DNA from: Xylogone sp. PMI_703
Lineage: Eukaryota; Ascomycota; Leotiomycetes
DNA: 64,000 bases
NCBI GenBank assembly: GCA_021399445.1
Contig: JAJTUQ010000006.1
Location: 124,001 to 188,000, forward strand
Direction: 5' to 3'
Part shown: positions 47,819-59,362 of the stretch, in pieces
Layout: every line of letters begins with the position of its first letter
How positions within the stretch are numbered: position 1 is the stretch's first letter
Notes under the pieces: model-generated
Seen by the model: only the letters and a program-made list of their open reading frames with translations
Told to the model about the DNA's origin: nothing
Databases searched by the model: none
Program-made: the position numbers and the translations under genes

Positions 47819-48654
47819 ATTCTGAATTATCGTTTGAGAAGGAGTAGTTTGAGAGTTTATTGAGCTGACAAGATATATGCTTCTTAACCCTGATTATATC
47901 GTGGCTTGAAATAAAGAATCCAAATCACCTACAGTACGGCTATGTATATGGGGTATTTACTGGTAAGCACCCTAACCGAATACCGGAAATGCTCAGGGGC
48001 ACTACAAGCTGACGTCCCACTCGAGCCACTTTGCGAGGATTCGGCACCTCCTTGTCAGCTCGTCAAAAGCCCCTTACTCGCTGTTTTGTGTCCCGATCTG
48101 ACAATCTCCAGAGATGCCCCTCCTATCACATGTTGTTGATGAACCCGAGCCGAGCCCCATTGCGACCATAGAGCCAACGCAACTTTCTCAAAATGTGTCA
48201 GCAAATGCAGCCCTGTAAGGTTTTGAATCTAACAAGGCAAGTTGATGACTTAATCAATTATTCTGTGCGGGAAAGATCACTTCATCCATTTATGCATACG
48301 TAAGGATATACAAGTACTATCTTCAGTGTATGCTCCGCACTTCTCTCCTCCCCGAGGCATAAATTACCGAGGTTCCCAACCGTTTGGTTGTCTAATAAAT
48401 CCGTGTATCTCGATTACGAAGGACGCGGTAAATAGTCATCACATTCATCCCAGAAACGAAAATCGTTGAAGATGGTGTATCTGTTGCCTTCGAAAAGGGA
48501 AGTGAAGGTCGCATCGCAAAGCACCATTGCACGCTATATTTGTACCTTCCAAATACTCTTAAATCGGCGACTTATAAATTTTAGAACTCTCATCTTGCTA
48601 ACTTCCCAAGTCCACATAAGCTCAATACTTAAATTCAATTGTCCAACTTAGCAA
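47819..48654. other. Intergenic, promoter of the nitronate monooxygenase
   Basis: About 840 bases with no supported gene; small ORFs here have no recognisable content. Confidence 0.45.
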
Positions 48655-49450
48655 TTGGCATTGGAGCCACCATCGATGAATCTGGAAACGCATCTGAGAA
48701 TCTACTGTAGTCGACGACCTTCTACCCTGCCAGGCCCGCACTGCTCTATGCCTGACATCCTCGACGAAATATGTTCTTATTTCCTAAGCATTCACTGTGA
48801 TATCGAAGCTAAAAATACAGAAGAGCAGACACCTCTTCTGTTTGCTGCAAGATAATTTGGAGAAGCTAACGTACCATGGATTTGAACCTTATTTAAACTG
48901 GTGCTGACATAAACGCTGTCGATCTATATGGACGTAACGCGCTACACCTTTCATTCGATATTTGTAGCAAATCACATACCTCGGCTGCTCGAATGATCTC
49001 TTACACCATCGAGGAGAAGGTGACGTTACTTCTTACCTTACCCTAGGTTGTGATCCATCAACCCCTGACTTCAACGGCTTTACTCCCTCACATTATGCCT
49101 CTTTGAGTGGCCTTTGAGAAGTATAGATGGCTTCACTTTCATCATCAAGGCACCGAGATATCATCGACGCACGGCCAGACACCACAGGACTAGTCTTAGA
49201 TGTATCAAAGACAGAAAATCGTGGTCTTTTGTGTCACTGCCGCTATTATTGCACATCTAAATGTTCGAAGTGGCATTTCGAAACATATGATTTAAGCGAT
49301 AGTAACGATGGCATAGATACATCCGACTCCGAGGATTATATCTGTGTTAGCTTGAGTGGAGCGCTACAAAGCAGCCAAATCATTTCATCTCCGTTACCCT
49401 ATTCCATATACCTAATATCCCGCATATACTTTGTAGATATGTTTGAGAGG
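48655..49450 (+). pseudogene. Ankyrin-repeat gene relic
   Basis: Reading through frame breaks and stops shows three ankyrin-like units: CDIEAKNTEEQTPLLFAAR (about 48799-48855), then GADINAVDLYGRNALHLSF (about 48901-48957), then GCDPSTPDFNGFTPSHYASL (about 49047-49106). The spacing and the D-x-x-G-x-T/N-x-L/P-H-x-A pattern are typical of ankyrin repeats. Several stops and frame changes separate them (for example TAA after the first), so no full protein is made. The remaining frame at 49127-49459 is Cys/His-rich but unrecognised. Ankyrin repeats often form the C-terminal part of fungal HET or NACHT proteins, so this may be a dead NLR tail. Confidence 0.6.
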
Positions 49451-50521
49451 GACTCCTAGTACTCCGTATGGATGACTAGAGGCAGGTAGTTGACTAACGG
49501 GATATAAGTCTGACTAGGAGATCTCTATATATCCTGTTTCAATTCTAGTCTACCCCTTCATCTAGAATACCGTGCTAGGAAGCCGAAAGGGGCCGCCTTT
49601 ACTGGTTCATCTACTATCGCTCGCCTTGACTTACCAAAAACTGCCGGTAAAGTCAGATTTTTGTCCTAACGCTATTTTCTAGGCCACTTCCCTTCGGTAA
49701 CGAGGACTTAATGTATTAATATTGAAGAGAATGTTGAATTTACGCACTATTCTTTGTTAAATAGTTCCCACGTGATATATAAGTACCTACCTAATAAATT
49801 ATAGCTAATTTTTGAGTTTGCCGTGCATATGGCCACGGTTAGTGACTGGAGCCTTTCCATTTGGTTTGGTCGTAACAAAGTTGGCGGGTTATCGAACATT
49901 TCAGTATGGTCTTGCCGGAAAGTTAACTTTGGTAGGACTTGCTTCTAGGTGGCACGAGAGGAAGGAGGGTCTAGGAATGATGATGATCATTAGACCTCTT
50001 TACTGAAAATATTCCCTCTCCTGTTACTTCTAGTCCATTGATTCCATCCGTCTCAGCTCTTCAAAGCCGAGTCACTTGGTCCTTTGGATATTTTCTTTGC
50101 CTGAGAAGTTAGTCTCGACCTTCCGTTAAGATACCCAGATCTGGTAGTGAATTTTTCTCGGTACTTAGGCGCCGTCGGAGGATAAATTCCCCGATATGAA
50201 GATGACCCCCAGACGCAAGTGATGGATAAGGTTATACAGAAATCGTACTGGCGTAATCTAAAGTTTCCGCTCTTACCTCGTTTCGGATGTGATATGTTAT
50301 GCGTCATGCTTATTTTGCTTCTCTGCTCAACTTCTACAAGGGAGTAAAACCTAGAAATAAAACAAAATGAATAGGTTCATAGTAGCTAGATAGGTTATAC
50401 TACCCCTATAAGCCAAAATTCAAGAAAAATATTTAAAAGACCTCCCAGAATCAGTTAGCGCTCGTATCAAAGCACTTACTCTGCTCTCTACCTTTTATAC
50501 GCGTCACTTTCCTTTGAAGGG
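49451..50521. other. Gene-free stretch between two relics
   Basis: About 1.1 kb. Two short ORFs (49812-50006 plus strand, 50053-50307 minus strand) have no recognisable content. Confidence 0.4.
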
Positions 50522-50878
50522 ATGCGCAATTCCGCAACAGAATCCCAGCCAGCCATGATTGGCCCTCGCATATTAAAAGATTACATTTGCCGTCAACCAG
50601 AAGAGCTGTTCGATTTGGAGGATGACCCTACGGAGACAAAGAATCTCGCAGCAGATCCCTCTTACGCCGAGGTATTGCGTGGTATGCGGGCAGCAGTCGA
50701 AAGGTGGCAGCTAGATACGGGGGATCCTTGGATGTGGCGCGATGGAGTGTCAACTGTGCGGTATTTCAATTCCAATTATATGCGTGAAGGTCTGAAGATA
50801 CCAGACAGCTTTGACTTTGATGCGGATCAGCCTGGGTTGGAAGGCAAGACTATGGTGGATCTCTCGCTGTCCAGGTAA
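50522..50878 (+). pseudogene. Sulfatase C-terminal fragment
   Basis: An open 118-codon frame carries PEELFDLEDDPTETKNLAADP and ERWQLDTGDPWMWRDGVS, the usual C-terminal blocks of sulfatases of the heparan N-sulfatase type. The catalytic N-terminal domain with the C/S-x-P-S-R formylglycine motif is absent upstream, where I find only AT-rich sequence. So this is a 3' fragment, not an enzyme. It might still be transcribed; the ATG at 50522 is incidental. Confidence 0.65.
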
Positions 50879-51593
50879 TGAATGAAATAAAGAGCCTTGT
50901 TCATATCAAGTCAATAGGATTATTCCCATTGTTAATCGAGATATTCAGAAATCTCGGTTTCGAATACACAATATAGACCTTCCATGATTATAGCAAAAAG
51001 ATTCGTCCAACGAAATTGTTCGCCAATGCACTCAGAATGTCATTGGTACCTACCCGTCTTGAGCCGTTGTAGACTTAAGCCAAGGTTTTGACATAGTTCA
51101 CTTCAACACCCCAAGCCTTTTGAAGCACTACTCCGAGGGCTAGGCTCTCATACCTTACAAATAAAAATTAAACTGAAGTATTGTCAAACCCTCAACAAAC
51201 ACATTGAAAGAAGCACAGTTGAATAATTGCTAAGTTTTGAACCTAGCCTTCTTCAATTTAAAATTTATGACCAGAATAAGCATCAAAATGCTTAGCCCCA
51301 CTTGCAAGAGGAAAAAAATTTTACACGATCCTTTATTCGAGTTTGTTCCAGGACTCAGCTCTACCATCAATTTCATATTCTATGGAGTCAAAAATGAGAA
51401 GAACGATAAGATGCCACAATGATCATATCAGAATTCTTGTTATCCCGGTTCTGTATTAGCCTTCCAACCTGAACAGTTGCCATTTTAACCTGGACTAAAG
51501 CTGAACATTCCCGACTATTGCTGGATTGTTGTCTATGCCTACGCGGCTAACGTAAAAGTTGAATATAGAATTTGCTTAGTAGATTAATCTATA
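50879..51593. other. Intergenic, downstream of the NLR
   Basis: About 700 bases. A faint reverse-transcriptase-like phrase (VVDLSQGFDIV) occurs near 51067-51100 but is too short to call. Otherwise nothing seen. Confidence 0.4.
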
Positions 51594-54500
51594 TCATAAA
51601 ACCTTTAATCCGTCTTGGAATCCAAGAATGCAAAGATGCCCCGATGGATATCCCAAGACAATATTCTTGTTCCAAACATCCTGACAATAGCGGGACCGGT
51701 AATCAGGGGGCAACCATAGAATTTTCATATCCTCTTCCAATATCCAATCATTTGATTGAGAAAGAGGAGTATCTACCAGCTTGCCGTCAGGTGAGAATTC
51801 TATCCAGCCAAAATGACCCTCAAGCGTTTGTAGCAATACTCCTGTCGTAATGTCCCAGAGTTGCACCTCATCGTCAGAGTAAGAAACGATCTGCTTGCTA
51901 TCGGGTGAGAAGGCCACGGAATAGACTGAGTTAAAGTCACCTTCCAGTATTTGTAGCACTATCTTTGTTGTAGAATCCCAGAGTCGTACCCCATCGTAAG
52001 AGCTAAAAACGATCTGGTTGCCGTCAGGTGAGAAGGCCGTGGACGTGACGCAGTCAGGGCATTCGAGTGTTTGTAGTAATGCTCCTGTCGTGGCATCCCA
52101 GAGCCATACCTCATTGTTAGATATAGCAGCGATTCGCATACCATCGGGTGAGAAGGCCGCGGAAAAGGCTGCATCAGAGTGGCCTTCAAATGCCTGTAGT
52201 AATACTCCAGTTATGATATCCCAAAGCCGTACCGTCTTATCGCTAGAGCCACAAATAACTCGCTTGCTGTCTGGTGAGAAGGCCACGGAATAGACTGAGC
52301 CAAAGTTGCCTTCGATTGTTTGTAGTAATACTTTTGTTGTAGAGTCCCAGAGCCGCGCCTCATTATAAGAGCCAGAGATAATCTGCTTGCCGTCAGGTGA
52401 GAAGGCCACAGACAAAACCCCGCTAGAATGGCCCTTAAGCATCTGGAGCGGTACATTTATTGTAATATCCCAAAGCCGTATTGTCTTATCATATGAGCCA
52501 GAGACGATTTGCTTACCATCAGGTGAGAAAGCTACGGATGAGACTATACCAGAGTGGCCTTCAAATGTTTGTAATAATGCCTTTGTTGCAATATCCCAAA
52601 GTCGTATTGTACTATCATATGAACCAGAGATGATTCGCTTACTATCAGGTGAAAAGGCTACAGACCGAATCGAATTAGAGTGGCCTTTAAATGTTTGTAG
52701 TAATATCCCTGTCATAACATCCCAAAGCCGTATTGTGCTATCGGCTGAGCCAGAAACAATCTGTTTACCATCAGGTGAAAAGGCTACAGAATAAACAGCA
52801 TAAAACCGGCCTTTAAGCGTTTGTATTAATGTTTTTGTTATAATATTCCAAAGCTCTATTGTGTTATCGTTTGTCACGCAAACAATTAGTTTACCGTCAG
52901 GTGAAAAGGGCACAGACCAAACCGAACCAGAACAGCCTTCAAGCGTTTGTAATAACGTTCCTGTCATAACGTCCCAAAGTCGTATTGTGTTATCGGCTGA
53001 GTTAGAAACAATTTGTTCACCATCAGGTGAAAAAGCTACAGACAAAATCGAATGAGAGTGGCCTTTGAGCGTGTGTAAGGGTGTTTTTGTTACGATATTC
53101 CAAAGCTGTATTGTGCTATCGCTTGAACCAGAAACAATTTGTTTGCCATCGGGTGAAAAGGCCACAGACAAAACCGCGATTGAATGACCTTCAAACGTCT
53201 GTAACAATATTCCCGTCATAGCGTCCCAGAGCCGCACTGTAGCATCGCTTGAACCAGAGACAATCTGCTTGCCGTCGGGTGAGAAAGCGACAGATGAGAC
53301 TGAGTCAAAGTGTATTGTTTGTATTGCCGCACTCCAATATGCTGGCACATCGGGCTTTATTCTGATCCAAGCGGGAATGAGTTTCTCAAATGCCACTCGA
53401 ATAATACTTTCCTTTGGGGCAAAGAGAAGAGCTGAGCAATATAATTGAAGTGGTGCTTGTTCAATCACTGATAGGTTATACAAGATAAACCTCATCCCAT
53501 CGTGTACAAAAATGTACAAGTTGCTACTTTTGGCAGCCTTGTTAAATTTAGTAAGATTTTCTCTAATGATGCCTTTAAATAGCGTAAATGCACCTACCAG
53601 AAGCCAACTTTCGAGTTTTTTAATCATTAATACGCCAGGTAATAGGCCTTTCATTAAACTAAGTGCCTCAAGCCAATAAATAAAGTTTTGGTATAAAAAT
53701 TTAGACACTAAGCCACCGTCTTTGAGGTCATTAGTTGTGCTTTCTCTGGTACTACAGTCAAACAAGTGGTCACCCCAATAAAGACAGGAGTAGTGTACCG
53801 CGGCTAGTGGATCTGGATCCGGCGGCTTGACTTGGTCGATAGAGATTCCAGGTGCCATTAAGTCGTAAATATTACGCCGAAGTGTTTTGGACATAACTTC
53901 GAGAGATCTCACTAAAATGTTATAATGACATTCTTCCTTTCCAAAAGGAAAGATTTCGTTGAATGCCTTTGTAAGGAGATAGTCTTTCGCAGACTGATGT
54001 ACAAAATAGATTGTACTGTTTCGAACAGTTAAAAAAGAGCCACAAAAGCCTATAATCTCTTGTAGTGACTCTATGTCGTTGGACATGTCTTCATTGATAT
54101 CAATAAGTGATGTCAGCTCAGTTAAAGTAATAGGTTGGTATACAATTGCAATCAAAGCTAGTATTCGATTACAAAGAGTAGCATAGTCTGAATTGCGTAT
54201 TTGCTCTACCATTCGCTTGTAAAGAGCGCTTAATCCCGGAGGAAAATCATTTAGCTTTGAAAGAATAGCCAATTTTGGGATTTTCTCAAGATCTTGACAG
54301 ACTAAAGCTACCCAGAGGAAAGTGCCATTTGCATTTAAAAATAGATGATCGAGTATTGCATCTTGGATCTTGTTGTTATACTGCTTTTGCTGCGCTAGTT
54401 TAAGCACTTTCTGTCGGATGAATATGCCAATAGCTGCAGAAACAGACTCCGCATTCAGTTCAAGGCTAATACTCTGACTGGCGTTCACCAGCCATTCTTC

Positions 54501-55844
54501 AATGTCTGGCTTATTACGGCTAGAGACAATCCACTTAGCAGGAGATGATATAGATGACGTTTGCACGATAAGGTCCAACAATTTCGGCAAGTCTATCACA
54601 CATTCGTCGAGCCCATCGACAATTAAATATGCATTAACCAAGCTTAGATCTTGTAGCATACTAATGAAAATCTCGGATAAAGCATACCAAGCATTTGTAT
54701 CCTCGAATAGTGCTTTGCCCACGTTATTGTATTTCTTTTGAATATGTAGCACAAGTGATGGCTGTTGGGTAACAAGCATATACATTAGACCTCGCAGTAC
54801 AGCATTAGCGTTGTTAATTCGTGAGTCAGTAGCCTGGCAAAAAAAGTAAGACAAAAGAGTTGTGCTAACTGTCGGTTTGTCTAATTCGTTGATAATGCCG
54901 CAGAGCAGCATTGTTTTGCCTTTGCCAGGATCGCCCTTAATCCAGAGAAGTGAGCTTTGCCGAGCATTATACCATTGATTAAACTCGGGGTTTTCAATAA
55001 TCCAACGGTATGAATCCTTTAGTAAACCACCTTTAGTGTCCTCGATACGCTTTTTATCAACACGGGGATCGGTGCAGTATAACTCTCTGATGCATTGTTC
55101 TCGCTTGATGATAACCTCTCGGAGCCGTTCAAAGGCAGTCGTCACTTCTGTATCTTTGAAAAGGGGTATTTTTACGTCAAGAATGCCTAACAATGAGTAT
55201 ACTCTATCTACTTCGAGAGTCGTTTGGCGGCGTTCCATCCAGGAAAATCGCTCTTCCACATCAAACTGAAATAAAGGAGTTCCTTGGATCGCCGAGATAG
55301 GAATACCCGTTATTCCATGAATTTGGTGCTTTAGTGAGTTTTTATCACCAAGCCATCTGCCTTCGCAAGAGAAAAACTCGACTGAACGAGGCGCAAGAAG
55401 CTCTTGGAGAGTCCATCCTCTAGTAAACCATCTGCTTTTCCAAAAGTCCGAATCCCACGACTGTGGAATGAGCTCAATATTATTGTATGAGGGGGGGCTG
55501 GAAACATCTGACAAATAGACGTAGCATCGAGTTGCGTTGCGGTACCAGCGGAACATAGAGTTGATAGCATACTGGAGCTCAGCGTAGTTGGCCTTATTAA
55601 TGCAACAGGTATCCACCCAAAAGTATTGCAGGCCATCCCGTCTTGCCTGTTCTCCACAGAATCGGATCTTCCCGTAGCCAAGCTTTTCCTTGCCAGTGCC
55701 ATTTATCAGGTCTTCATACGTAGGCTCTTCTCCCTCTTGAACCGTGAGCCATGTGTGCGAGAGTATTGCATAGGAAGGGATCTCATCGTCGCGAAATTCT
55801 CTAAAGTTGAATTCACCAGTCCCGTCTTGTAGCAGAAGACGCAT
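51594..55844 (-). CDS. HET-NACHT-WD40 protein (HNWD-type NLR)
   Basis: Intronless minus-strand frame of 1416 residues from the Met that opens MRLLLQDGTGEF, the usual start of HET-D/HET-E-type proteins; the frame extends 15 codons further to 55889. HET (about 1-210): YAILSHTW, FWVDTCCINKANYAEL, WFTRGWTLQELLAPRSVEFF. A conserved bridge (KKRIEDTKGGLLKDSYRWI) leads to NACHT, with P-loop GDPGKGKT at about residue 302 and YLIVDGLDEC. From about residue 848 come twelve WD repeats of about 42 residues (SVAFSPDGKQIVSGS..TIRLWD type) and a decayed thirteenth. In Podospora such proteins sense non-self through the WD repeats and kill through HET. Here HET, NACHT and repeats are all open in one frame, so it looks functional. 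Confidence 0.93.
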   Translation of the reverse strand: MRLLLQDGTGEFNFREFRDDEIPSYAILSHTWLTVQEGEEPTYEDLINGTGKEKLGYGKIRFCGEQARRDGLQYFWVDTCCINKANYAELQYAINSMFRWYRNATRCYVYLSDVSSPPSYNNIELIPQSWDSDFWKSRWFTRGWTLQELLAPRSVEFFSCEGRWLGDKNSLKHQIHGITGIPISAIQGTPLFQFDVEERFSWMERRQTTLEVDRVYSLLGILDVKIPLFKDTEVTTAFERLREVIIKREQCIRELYCTDPRVDKKRIEDTKGGLLKDSYRWIIENPEFNQWYNARQSSLLWIKGDPGKGKTMLLCGIINELDKPTVSTTLLSYFFCQATDSRINNANAVLRGLMYMLVTQQPSLVLHIQKKYNNVGKALFEDTNAWYALSEIFISMLQDLSLVNAYLIVDGLDECVIDLPKLLDLIVQTSSISSPAKWIVSSRNKPDIEEWLVNASQSISLELNAESVSAAIGIFIRQKVLKLAQQKQYNNKIQDAILDHLFLNANGTFLWVALVCQDLEKIPKLAILSKLNDFPPGLSALYKRMVEQIRNSDYATLCNRILALIAIVYQPITLTELTSLIDINEDMSNDIESLQEIIGFCGSFLTVRNSTIYFVHQSAKDYLLTKAFNEIFPFGKEECHYNILVRSLEVMSKTLRRNIYDLMAPGISIDQVKPPDPDPLAAVHYSCLYWGDHLFDCSTRESTTNDLKDGGLVSKFLYQNFIYWLEALSLMKGLLPGVLMIKKLESWLLVGAFTLFKGIIRENLTKFNKAAKSSNLYIFVHDGMRFILYNLSVIEQAPLQLYCSALLFAPKESIIRVAFEKLIPAWIRIKPDVPAYWSAAIQTIHFDSVSSVAFSPDGKQIVSGSSDATVRLWDAMTGILLQTFEGHSIAVLSVAFSPDGKQIVSGSSDSTIQLWNIVTKTPLHTLKGHSHSILSVAFSPDGEQIVSNSADNTIRLWDVMTGTLLQTLEGCSGSVWSVPFSPDGKLIVCVTNDNTIELWNIITKTLIQTLKGRFYAVYSVAFSPDGKQIVSGSADSTIRLWDVMTGILLQTFKGHSNSIRSVAFSPDSKRIISGSYDSTIRLWDIATKALLQTFEGHSGIVSSVAFSPDGKQIVSGSYDKTIRLWDITINVPLQMLKGHSSGVLSVAFSPDGKQIISGSYNEARLWDSTTKVLLQTIEGNFGSVYSVAFSPDSKRVICGSSDKTVRLWDIITGVLLQAFEGHSDAAFSAAFSPDGMRIAAISNNEVWLWDATTGALLQTLECPDCVTSTAFSPDGNQIVFSSYDGVRLWDSTTKIVLQILEGDFNSVYSVAFSPDSKQIVSYSDDEVQLWDITTGVLLQTLEGHFGWIEFSPDGKLVDTPLSQSNDWILEEDMKILWLPPDYRSRYCQDVWNKNIVLGYPSGHLCILGFQDGLKVL
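51815..53325 (-). repeat. Tandem WD40-coding repeat array, twelve units of about 126 bp
   Basis: Units share CATCAGGTGAGAA-type strings (plus-strand view) every 120-126 bases. Most share SVAFSPDGKQIVSGS and LWD cores; units 4, 10 and 11 are more diverged. In Podospora, high-identity WD arrays of this kind change in number by unequal exchange. I did not compute pairwise identities. Confidence 0.85.
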
Positions 55845-56659
55845 TGTCGGCGCTGAGATTGACGGAAGCAAGCAGAGAGTTCGGTTCAATTAAACTTGAG
55901 GGTGGGAGAGTAGGTGGGACGGAGACGTGGTGGATTTGCCCGTTGACTGAGGGCACTTCATTCAGCAATTAAAGTTAATAAGCGTATAAGCAAAGCTAGG
56001 ACAAAGACTCAACCAGTACTTCGATATTGTGAGCTGTATCTGAGGGCAGCTAAGGCCGCAAAGAGGATGTGGGGTAAGGCTGATGACAATTTCCCGCTAT
56101 TACCATGAAACTCGAGGGACCAGGCATGGGACTTTATAAACTCCAAGGGTCTGAGCAACCCAAATGAGCTGTGTGGGTTAAGCGTGATTAAGGCCCGAGT
56201 AGGGCGAGCAGAGCGGCCAACCTCATGATAGGTGTCAAATATGAGGTTTTAGATTATTGTCACCAAAAATATTCTGGAGATGGGGCGATGACTTGGCACA
56301 ACAAGAACGTGGGTAACCGTGGCAGGGCGGGTCGGCACTTCCCGACAATAATATAAGGCTGAGAAATGCATGGTGCGCAAGCAACATGCAGTCACGGGCA
56401 TCGATACAATCATGAGTCTTGGCGGCAGCTCTGTTCACGATAAAAATGCCGGCGAAGTGGCAGAGGAAGGAATTCGCGAAGCAAGAGCCTTCGTAGTCAA
56501 GGTTCGTCTCACGGGAGGATCTAAATATTATTGGCCACATTTCTACTGATAAATTCGTAAAGTGTTTCACTCCGTACAAGTATGGCTACTAGACGGTATG
56601 CATTCCAAAGAGATGGTAAATTTTGATAAAACTCAGAGAAAAGTAAAGACATGGGTATC
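55845..56659. other. Intergenic, promoter of the NLR
   Basis: About 800 bases upstream of the NLR and downstream of the Zn2Cys6 gene. A TATA-like string (rc of tttataaac) lies near 56134. The 114-codon minus-strand ORF at 56235-56579 is not recognised. Confidence 0.45.
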
Positions 56660-59362
56660 CTAAAAACCAAATGAGGCACCTATCTGTCCAAAATCTAAGT
56701 CAGCCGAATGGAGTAAATCTTCAATGTTAATATCAGTGGCATTCCTTGCGCTAGGATTTCCCTCCCGACTGACTTGCTGGCCAAGTAGTGAGTTGAATGG
56801 CCAAGCCATTATACATCCATATGCAGTACCAGTACCTGTGTCTGAAGATATGGTAGATTGATCAGCGGTCATATCTGGCGATGGAGAAACATATGGGTAC
56901 AATGAGTTAACTGGTTCGGTATTGTTGTCGGCGGTATGATATGCTGTCTCTGCTGATTCACGGGTTATTTGTTGGCTTGATTGAGATTTTAGATGCTGCA
57001 GGTTCCGTATTTGATTAACATCGGTGCTCTGAGGTGGAGAAGATAACATGGTAAAGGTGTTGTCACCCAGAGAAGAGGTATACATGTCATCATCGCAAGA
57101 ATGATTGTCTTGTAGATTACTGTTGAAAGAGCTACTAGAGCCTTCTCTTTCAGCTTCTTGGAGTCTCTTCTTGATATATTGATGTTCATTCGAGAAGGAT
57201 GCAACAAGGACCTACAGACATAGATGAGAAGGAAATAGGAAGCGGTGGTGACGAGGTAACTTACAGCCAATATTGTCCGGCATCGTTCGGCTCCAGGGTG
57301 ATACCTTCCCAGCTTTTCTAAGATTCTATTGCCAATAATGACATCCTGGATTATATTTTCAGTGCCTCCCCCGTCGAGGAAAACGTAAATGAGAGTGAAA
57401 ATGGCACCAATCATAATATTCGTTGCCATCCATTTCGTCCCGATCACGAATCCACGCTTCCACATATCTTCGCTCAAATGAATTATGTTGTGGCTAGCCC
57501 TGATACAAGCCATAGCGTAAGCAGAGTAGTTATTATCAGAAATATTTGTCCCATCTTCTCTGGATCTTGATAAATAGTGGAGAAATGGACGGTAGAGCAT
57601 TAATTGAACATGCGCATACGTGATGCAAACCATGTACTGTGACCTAATTCAAATTCGCTCAGCAAGTCTCATGATGAACGTTCAGCTAGACCTACCTCAA
57701 TCGGCTTGGAGATGCAACGTCTCGCCCTAGTTTAAATCCCTTGGGTATACTATCCACCCAATGACGTAAGTCATCTCCAATTTCTTGTACTTGAGTCATA
57801 TTAACCATGTAAGTAAAGGGTGCTTTCGCTCGATTGCGTTTCAATCCTTTGGAAGGGTAAATATGTCTAATAACCTTTGCAAGAATTAGATGAAGACGTG
57901 TGTATGCATTTACTCCAGCAGCGATGCGGAGTTCTTCACGAGGTTGCTGGTGGATTTTCGCCTTCTCAATATATATGTCATTAACTTCCACAGGCATTTC
58001 CTGGTCAATGTCATCATCACTAAGCATTTTTGGCATACCGCATGCAACCGCCATGTAGTCACTTAGGAGCTTAACCGTCCAGAACATCCTCTTTCTTGTC
58101 TCTTGCTCGATGTAGTCTCCAACTTTGCTTAGAGAACGATGAAGCCCCATCCGGACAGCTAAGGATACTGTTAAGCTTAAGTGTGAATAGCACGTTGAAA
58201 TACGAGCTGTGCAGGCGAGATACAGGTTCATATAGATGATAGCCTGTAGATTCGTAAGGCTTGTTGAGTTTTCTAAGTCAGCGAGACATCTACTGGCCGT
58301 GAAATATCTCTCGCTATCACTAAATCAGTCACACTTCACTCTCACAGCCAGGATCGTAGATAATTTACCCTTCAGAAACTAATTCTTCATATCCAGCTAC
58401 TTCAACATCCACAATAGCCATACACCCCAAAGCCATTACAGCATACACTAGTGGTATGAACTCTACCTCTTTCATGCTGTACTCTCTCGGACGGAGTGAA
58501 TAAATTAAATGGAAAGATGCATCAAATGTGGGCCGATGAACGATTGAGAAGAGAGCATATGTTTCAAAACAGGCATTAATAAGCTGTTGTGCCCTCTCTT
58601 TCGTTGGGTGGCATGCCTCCTGTATCACTTCGTAGCCATTTTGGAAAAGTCGAGACGTAGGTGTGTTGACGCGAGGCCAGAGATTTATATCCATCCCAGA
58701 TGACTCTTGTAGCTTTGCTTTGACCTGTTGCATAAATGCTCGCTCAGCTGAGGAGCCTTGAAACTCCTCTCCTTGGGCGATATCATGCTGAGTGCTTGCA
58801 TAGCTGTCTGGTATGGGGTTAGGTTGGTTCAAGCTATTCTCACCCTTCTTGAGGTCGTGCCTCGCACCTGACCCATTAGAAAGACGATTCTCCACAGGAA
58901 ATGGCGCATCCTTCGAGGCTCCGGGAGAGCTTGTATAACTCTTGACCTCTCTTTCTAGCTCTAGCAGCCTATTTTCCAGTACTTTGACCTTGTCCAACGT
59001 TCTGGTCCGCCTTTTTCGTTTTCGTGAAGGATCAGAGTAAACGCAGTCTGTAAAAATTGCTCGCATCGATTTCGCTATATTACAGGGCTTGGCATGGCTT
59101 ACCATGGAATGAAATTCTACATCGCTCGCATGGCAGCTCTCGATCACATTTGATTTTCCTCACTCGACAGACATCGCAGGCCAGACTAGTTTTTTCGGTA
59201 GTGCATGGTGTGAGCTTGGTAATAGTTAATGTTGAAGGATTGCGAGGCCTGGGCGGATTGTATCCCTTTTTGCATCCACGGTTAGAGATTCGTAGCACGT
59301 AACTTGAACCAATCTAGTAGATTCTGAAACGGTGGAAATTTTTGACTGCTCACCATGATCAT
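56660..59362 (-). CDS. Zn(II)2Cys6 transcription factor
   Basis: Minus-strand exons: possible 9-nt first exon ATGATCATG (59354-59362), then 59103-59214, 58369-59047, 57696-58319, 57265-57643 and 56660-57211; this totals 784 residues. The zinc cluster C-x2-C-x6-C-x5-C-x2-C-x6-C (CDVCRVRKIKC, then CERCRISFHDC) is split by an intron after FHD. A basic stretch SRKRKRR leads into a coiled coil (VKVLENRLLELEREV). The fungal_trans region is recognisable from CFETYALFSIVHRPTFD to RMFWTVKLLSDYMAVACGMP. No ATG is found in frame directly upstream of the cluster, so the tiny first exon is my best but uncertain solution. Nuclear regulator; target unknown. Confidence 0.85.

Noticed and set aside
23645..48405. 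Shared 16-mer gttgtctaataaatcc near 23650 and 48387
   Set aside because: One such match is expected by chance in a window of this size and flanks do not align.
51060..51425. Faint LINE-type reverse transcriptase phrase (VVDLSQGFDIV, then ALLRGLGSHTLQ in another frame)
   Set aside because: Too short, needs a frameshift and lacks any catalytic FADD-like motif; could be chance.
52018..53055. Plus-strand ORFs opposite the WD repeats with repeated SGEKATD-type sequence
   Set aside because: They are the antisense reading of the WD array, repetitive for that reason only.
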